Positions 7,778 through 10,892 of a DNA stretch of 10,892 nucleotides are shown one piece after another. Both the position numbers and the translations under genes were made by a program. How positions within the stretch are numbered: the first letter of the stretch is position 1; every line of letters begins with the position of its first letter. The DNA comes from Pseudomonadota bacterium (GTDB lineage Bacteria; Pseudomonadota; Gammaproteobacteria; Burkholderiales; Ferrovaceae). The notes beneath the pieces are model-generated. The model was not told the origin of the DNA and did not search any database. It worked only from the letters and a program-made list of their open reading frames with translations. Location: contig JAJYQG010000047.1 of NCBI GenBank assembly GCA_021794775.1, positions 1-10,892 of the forward strand, written 5' to 3'.

Positions 7778-8737
7778 TCAGGCCTTGGCGCTGGGATGGA
7801 CGAGCAATGACATGACGGCCATGCGTACCGCTATGCCGAACGTGACCTGTTTGAGGATCACCGATTGCATGCCATCGGCGACTTCGGAATGGATTTCTAC
7901 ACCGCGGTTCATGGGGCCGGGGTGCATGACGATGGCGTTGGGTTTGGCGTGCACCAGCTTGGCCGGGGTCAGGCCATAGTATTTGAAGTACTCGTCGCGG
8001 CTGGGAAGCAGGGCACCGTTCATGCGTTCATTCTGGAGGCGCAACATGATGACCACGTCCACATCTTTCAATCCGCGCACCATGTCGTGGTAAACCTGGA
8101 CGCCGAGCCGCTCGATCATCGGGGGCATCAAGGTCTTGGGACCGATGACCCGTACTTCGGGAACCTGGAGTGTCGTCAGAGCATGAATTTGGGAGCGTGC
8201 GACACGGGAATGCAAGACGTCGCCGACAATCGCCACCCGCAGATTCTCGAAACGTTGCTTGAAATGGCGGATGGTGTACATGTCCAGCAGGGCTTGAGTG
8301 GGATGGGCGTGGCGACCATCCCCAGCATTGATGACATGGATGTCCGGGCCCACATGGCTGGCAATCAGGTGAGAAGCTCCGCTTTCTGCGTGGCGCACAA
8401 CAAACATGTCCGCTTGCATGGCGCTGAGATTGTCCACGGTGTCGAGCAGGGTTTCTCCTTTGCTCTGGCTGGAGGCACCGATGTTGAGGTTGATGACATC
8501 GGCGGACAAGCGTTTGGCAGCAATTTCGAATGTGGTGCGGGTGCGGGTGGAAGCTTCGAAAAACAGGTTGAAGACGGATTTTCCTTGAAGATGGGGAACC
8601 TTCTTCACTTCTTGATGGGCGACTGCCTCAAATTCCACGGCGCGGTCCAGGATTTGGAACAGGATGCGCTGCGGCAGACCCTCGATGGTCAACAGGTGCT
8701 TGAGATGCCCTTCAGGCGTCAGTTGTGGATTGAGCAT
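7778..8737 (-). CDS. pyrB: Aspartate carbamoyltransferase catalytic subunit
   Basis: PyrB condenses carbamoyl phosphate with L-aspartate, the committed step of pyrimidine synthesis in the cytoplasm. The 319-residue protein carries the carbamoyl-phosphate site [13 protein letters not shown] (STRTRT at 63-68), the [11 protein letters not shown] loop with K93, [42 protein letters not shown] and the C-terminal [12 protein letters not shown]. It is collinear with Pseudomonas PyrB, with an N-terminus somewhat shorter than my recollection of the P. aeruginosa protein, where the extension takes part in nucleotide inhibition. GAGG lies eight bases before ATG 8737. The start overlaps the ruvX end by 19 bases and pyrC' follows after 12 bases. 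No pyrI regulatory-chain gene and no pyrR is seen, so control probably acts through the PyrB/PyrC' holoenzyme or through something not in view. Identification is very secure. Confidence 0.97.
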   Translation of the reverse strand: MLNPQLTPEGHLKHLLTIEGLPQRILFQILDRAVEFEAVAHQEVKKVPHLQGKSVFNLFFEASTRTRTTFEIAAKRLSADVINLNIGASSQSKGETLLDTVDNLSAMQADMFVVRHAESGASHLIASHVGPDIHVINAGDGRHAHPTQALLDMYTIRHFKQRFENLRVAIVGDVLHSRVARSQIHALTTLQVPEVRVIGPKTLMPPMIERLGVQVYHDMVRGLKDVDVVIMLRLQNERMNGALLPSRDEYFKYYGLTPAKLVHAKPNAIVMHPGPMNRGVEIHSEVADGMQSVILKQVTFGIAVRMAVMSLLVHPSAKA

Positions 8738-9210
8738 GGGTCATGCCTCATGGGTGGGTTCAGGGTTTCTAGCCGTTCCTGTGCTTCATGGGAAAGGTTG
8801 AAGTAGTCTTCGATAAGCAGTGCGGCAGCCACGGCATGTTCCTGAAGGCGTCGTTGATGCCGTGCCGTTCCTTGTTCTCGGAGCTGCCGGTCGGCTTCCA
8901 GGGAGGTGAAACGTTCGTCGATGAGGGTGACAGGCAATTGTGTATGCCGCATCAGGTCGCGGGCGAAATTGCGGCACTGCCGCGTGGTGTGCTGCTCGCC
9001 ACCTTCTGCCGTGAGCGACAGACCTACCAGAAGCTGCTGTGGCGCCCAATTCTGGACAACATCCGCTACGGCATGCCAGCGCAGCTCGCGGGTGCGGCAT
9101 TCGATGGAGGACAAAGGGCGTACCAGGCGGCTTTTGCATTCGCCGAGAGCCATGCCCATGAAGCGAGTGCCATAGTCGAAGGCCAGCACAACACCTTCGC
9201 CCTCAGGCAT
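8719..9210 (-). CDS. ruvX: RuvX/YqgF-family putative Holliday junction resolvase / pre-16S rRNA nuclease
   Basis: YqgF proteins have an RNase H-like fold. They have been assigned as putative Holliday junction resolvases and, in E. coli, in 16S rRNA 5' maturation. The 163-residue product shows the first acidic motif [14 protein letters not shown] (D12), the [14 protein letters not shown] strand (normally VGLPLNMDG-like), and DERFTSLEA (D98-E99-R100). The third motif, normally with Asp in a V-D-x-x-A-A context, reads [16 protein letters not shown], so H125 stands where the catalytic Asp is expected. The codon is CAT on the minus strand. The protein has about 26 residues beyond this helix. ATG 9210 overlaps the yqgE stop by 8 bases, with GAGGAA upstream in yqgE. 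yqgE-ruvX-pyrB is a well-known neighbourhood. Family membership is firm; full nuclease activity is uncertain because of H125. Confidence 0.93.
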   Translation of the reverse strand: MPEGEGVVLAFDYGTRFMGMALGECKSRLVRPLSSIECRTRELRWHAVADVVQNWAPQQLLVGLSLTAEGGEQHTTRQCRNFARDLMRHTQLPVTLIDERFTSLEADRQLREQGTARHQRRLQEHAVAAALLIEDYFNLSHEAQERLETLNPPMRHDPCSIHN

Positions 9211-9763
9211 GCCCGGCTTCCTCAGAGAGATACGTGGGGTCGATGCCTAAAAGATCGAGCGCAGCCTGAAAGCGTTGGCCTGCCGGCAGTTCGAAGAGAA
9301 TGTCAGGCTCGGCAGGAACAGACAGCCAGTTGTTGAGCTTGATTTCATTCTCCAGCTGACCGGCTTCCCAGCCAGCATAGCCCAACGCGATGAAAATACG
9401 TTCGGGACCCTGGCCAAGAGAGAGCTTTTCCAAAATATCACGGGAGGTGGTCAAACCCAGGTGATCGTTGATGCGCAGGGTCGAGCGCCACTCTCCCACG
9501 GGTGAATGCAGCACAAATCCGCGATCGGTTTGGACGGGGCCGCCCAGATACACGGGATAGGTCAGGATGTCATCTTGAACCGGTGTGAGTGCAATCTGGC
9601 CGAACAGAGTTTGCAGGGTCATGTCCATCGGACGGTTGACAACGAGTCCCATGGCCCCCTGATCATCGTGGCGACAGATGTAAGTCAGCGTTCCAGCAAA
9701 ATTGGCATCTTGCAGGGATGGCATGGCGATCAGAAAGTGACCGGTGAAATTGACGGGTTCCAT
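9203..9763 (-). CDS. yqgE: YqgE/AlgH family protein (UPF0301)
   Basis: This is a member of the YqgE/AlgH family, soluble proteins of unclear biochemical function often encoded just upstream of ruvX. Conserved blocks are HFLIAMPSLQDANFAGTLTY near the N-terminus, HDDQGAMGLVVNRP, VYLGGPVQTDRGFVLHS and the C-terminal ALGYAGWEAGQLENEIKLNNW. I place the start at ATG 9763 (MEPVNFTGHFLIAMP), which gives 186 residues, close to E. coli YqgE (about 187). In-frame ATGs at 9793 and 9805 would add 10 or 14 residues lacking family similarity and running into the divergent promoter region. None of the three starts has a clear ribosome site. The gene ends inside the ruvX start (8-base overlap) and is the first gene of the minus-strand operon. 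Function beyond the family name is unknown. Confidence 0.93.
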   Translation of the reverse strand: MEPVNFTGHFLIAMPSLQDANFAGTLTYICRHDDQGAMGLVVNRPMDMTLQTLFGQIALTPVQDDILTYPVYLGGPVQTDRGFVLHSPVGEWRSTLRINDHLGLTTSRDILEKLSLGQGPERIFIALGYAGWEAGQLENEIKLNNWLSVPAEPDILFELPAGQRFQAALDLLGIDPTYLSEEAGHA

Positions 9764-9785
9764 GGCGCCATTATCGCATATTCCG

Positions 9786-9815
9786 TTGTTCATTCTCGCG
9801 ACCATGACGGATAAT
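9786..9815 (+). promoter_or_regulatory. Candidate sigma70 promoter for xth
   Basis: TTGTTC at 9786-9791 and GATAAT at 9810-9815 are separated by 18 bases. The -10 matches five of six consensus bases and the -35 three of six. Transcription would begin around 9822, leaving a leader of roughly 23 bases that contains AAGGGA. This is a weak prediction without experimental support. Confidence 0.35.
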
Positions 9816-9829
9816 GGGGGGCATCAACC

Positions 9830-9835
9830 AAGGGA
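9830..9835 (+). promoter_or_regulatory. Ribosome binding site of xth
   Basis: AAGGGA lies nine bases before ATG 9845, a usable Shine-Dalgarno sequence. It supports MKIATWNVNS as the true N-terminus of exonuclease III. Confidence 0.5.
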
Positions 9836-9844
9836 TATCGGTGT

Positions 9845-10612
9845 ATGAAAATAGCAACCTGGAATGTCAACTCGGTGCGGGTGCGTTTGCCCCATGTACT
9901 GGACTGGTTGGAGCAGCACCAACCCGATGTGTTATGCCTCCAGGAACTCAAGTGCGAAGCCTCGGGATTTCCATGGGAAGCTTTGCAGGCCGCCGGGTAC
10001 CACGCTTATGTGGCGGGCCAGAAGGCTTACAATGGGGTGGCTTTGTTGGGCCGTTGTCCGGGCGAAGACGTTGGCATGGGTATGGAGTCTTTTGCCGATA
10101 CGCAGCAGCGGGTCATCGCAGCAACTTTTGGGGATGTGCGCATCGTCAGCGTTTACTGTCCCAACGGCGAAGCGCTGACATCGGCCAAATATGCGTACAA
10201 GCTGGCATGGTTTGATGGATTAAGCGATTATTTGCGACTTGCCTTGAAACGATGGCCGCAACTGGTGGTGGCCGGTGACTACAATATTGCCCCGCACGAT
10301 GATGACGTCTATGACCCCAAGGCATGGGCGGGTGAGGTGTTGTGCAGTGAGGCTGAACGTGCCAAGTTTGAAGCCCTGTTGGACTTGGGTTTGGTCGATT
10401 GTTTTCGCAGCTTGTATCCCCAGCAGCGGGACAGTTTCAGCTGGTGGCATTACCGTGTCAATGCGTTCAAGCGCAACATGGGACTGCGCATCGATCACGT
10501 GCTGGCCAGTGATGCGCTGAAAAGTCGTTTGCACGAATGTTGCATTGACCTTGCACCGCGCGGCTTGGAGCGCCCTTCAGACCATGCTCCGGTCATGGCT
10601 GAATTTCGGTGA
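9845..10612 (+). CDS. xth: Exodeoxyribonuclease III (AP endonuclease, Xth family)
   Basis: Exonuclease III is a Mg2+-dependent DNA repair enzyme with AP endonuclease, 3' phosphatase and 3'-5' exonuclease activities in base excision repair. The 255-residue protein has the whole endonuclease/exonuclease/phosphatase fold. N7 lies in IATWNVNSVR, the metal-binding E34 in LCLQELK, and D145 and N147 in VVAGDYNIAP. The late MGLRIDHVLAS block is followed by the catalytic D246-H247 pair in RPSDHAP. Length and motif order are normal for the XthA/ExoA group. ATG 9845 is preceded by AAGGGA. It is read divergently from yqgE and convergently with the ntrC-like gene, whose stop is only four bases away. No catalytic residue is missing. 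The neighbours do not suggest a special DNA-repair island, since yqgE-ruvX is a conserved pair in its own right. Confidence 0.96.
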   Translation: MKIATWNVNSVRVRLPHVLDWLEQHQPDVLCLQELKCEASGFPWEALQAAGYHAYVAGQKAYNGVALLGRCPGEDVGMGMESFADTQQRVIAATFGDVRIVSVYCPNGEALTSAKYAYKLAWFDGLSDYLRLALKRWPQLVVAGDYNIAPHDDDVYDPKAWAGEVLCSEAERAKFEALLDLGLVDCFRSLYPQQRDSFSWWHYRVNAFKRNMGLRIDHVLASDALKSRLHECCIDLAPRGLERPSDHAPVMAEFR

Positions 10613-10616
10613 TTCC

Positions 10617-10892
10617 CTAGTCCGTGCTCCCATGCCACAAAGCATCCAGGCCCAAGGTATGGATCTTTCGGGTTAGGGTGTTTCGACCCCAACCCAGGCG
10701 CTGGGCGGCTTCGATTCGTTTCCCTTGGGTGAGGGTGAGTGCCTGGACAATGAGTATCCTCTCCAGTTCATCGGTCATGGTCAAGGCCAGATCGGGTTCC
10801 TGGCGTGCCAGCCGTTCAGCGACGTAGAGCGCGGTCGTGTCCTGCCAGCTACCCGTTTCATGGGAGGCCAAGGATGGAGACTCAGACGTTGC
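10617..10892 (-). CDS. ntrC: NtrC-type nitrogen response regulator, C-terminal Fis-like DNA-binding domain (partial)
   Basis: The frame is open from the right edge of the window to the TAG at 10617-10619, leaving about 91 residues of the C-terminus. The sequence SWQDTTALYVAERLARQEPD, then TDELERILIVQALTLTQGKRIEAAQRLGWGRNTLTRKIHTLGLD matches the linker and Fis-type helix-turn-helix of NtrC/GlnG, including the almost invariant LGWGRNTLTRK recognition region. NtrC is the phosphorylated enhancer-binding protein that activates sigma54 promoters under nitrogen limitation. The receiver and AAA+ domains would lie beyond the window. A TTG in frame at 10871 is internal, because coding continues upstream of it. 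The alternative is another sigma54 activator of the same family, but the linker and recognition helix favour NtrC. It ends four bases from the convergent xth stop. Confidence 0.85.
   Translation of the reverse strand, partial: ATSESPSLASHETGSWQDTTALYVAERLARQEPDLALTMTDELERILIVQALTLTQGKRIEAAQRLGWGRNTLTRKIHTLGLDALWHGSTD

Larger units (their letters stand above)
9764..9844. promoter_or_regulatory. Divergent yqgE / xth intergenic region with paired GATAAT elements
   Basis: This 81-base stretch is the only place a promoter for the five-gene minus-strand operon can readily lie, and it also serves xth. Two copies of GATAATGG face outward: one on the minus strand (plus-strand CCATTATC at 9768-9775) and one on the plus strand (9810-9817), with 34 bases between them. 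Each contains GATAAT, one mismatch from the sigma70 -10 consensus. The plus-strand copy has TTGTTC (9786-9791) 18 bases upstream as a weak -35. The minus-strand copy has no clear -35 and would place the transcript start very near ATG 9763. The promoter roles are inferred from sequence alone. Confidence 0.45.

Noticed and set aside
7337..7810. 157-codon plus-strand frame opposite pyrC'
   Set aside because: Antisense shadow with no ribosome site and no domain.
7865..8806. 313-codon plus-strand frame opposite pyrB
   Set aside because: Mirror frame of a highly conserved gene. The product has no recognisable motif and it crosses into ruvX without a start signal.
1..10892. Defence, secondary-metabolite or mobile-element system
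   Set aside because: Every stretch is accounted for by housekeeping genes. There are no transposases, integrases, repeats, toxin-antitoxin pairs or compositional breaks that I can see.

Overview
This window is a compact stretch of core chromosome from a moderately GC-rich proteobacterium. Eleven protein-coding genes fill almost all of it. The longest gap is about 80 bases. I see no mobile element, CRISPR array, tRNA or rRNA. The order yqgE-ruvX-pyrB-pyrC' (inactive dihydroorotase) is the arrangement known from Pseudomonas and many beta/gammaproteobacteria. An RNase II-family gene coupled to a TonB-family gene also fits a betaproteobacterial or beta/gamma-boundary lineage. The species cannot be named from the sequence alone.

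Left block, plus strand (1-4388): the 3' end of metH (cobalamin-dependent methionine synthase), mpl (murein tripeptide recycling ligase), an RNase II-family exoribonuclease, and a TonB-family periplasm-spanning protein. The genes are separated by 8 bases or overlap by 26 and 4 bases, so they look co-transcribed and partly translationally coupled. Two of the starts are GTG.

Middle block, minus strand (9805 down to 4374): yqgE, ruvX, pyrB, pyrC' and prlC. All are spaced by less than 50 bases or overlap, so they form a likely single operon read from a short divergent promoter region at 9764-9844. PyrB and the catalytically dead PyrC' are expected to assemble into one aspartate transcarbamoylase complex for pyrimidine synthesis. 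The pyrR regulator that sits between ruvX and pyrB in Pseudomonas is absent, and ruvX overlaps pyrB by 19 bases instead. The RuvX protein has His at the position of a usually conserved catalytic Asp.

Right block: xth (exonuclease III, plus strand, 9845-10612), read divergently from yqgE, then the C-terminal part of an NtrC-type nitrogen regulator on the minus strand, running off the window. Both tail-to-tail junctions (TonB-family/prlC and xth/ntrC) have no room for a normal intergenic terminator.

I found no convincing undescribed multi-gene system. The points worth a second look are residue changes in known enzymes (RuvX, the RNase, PyrC'), the missing pyrR, the symmetric divergent promoter region and the orphan TonB-like gene.
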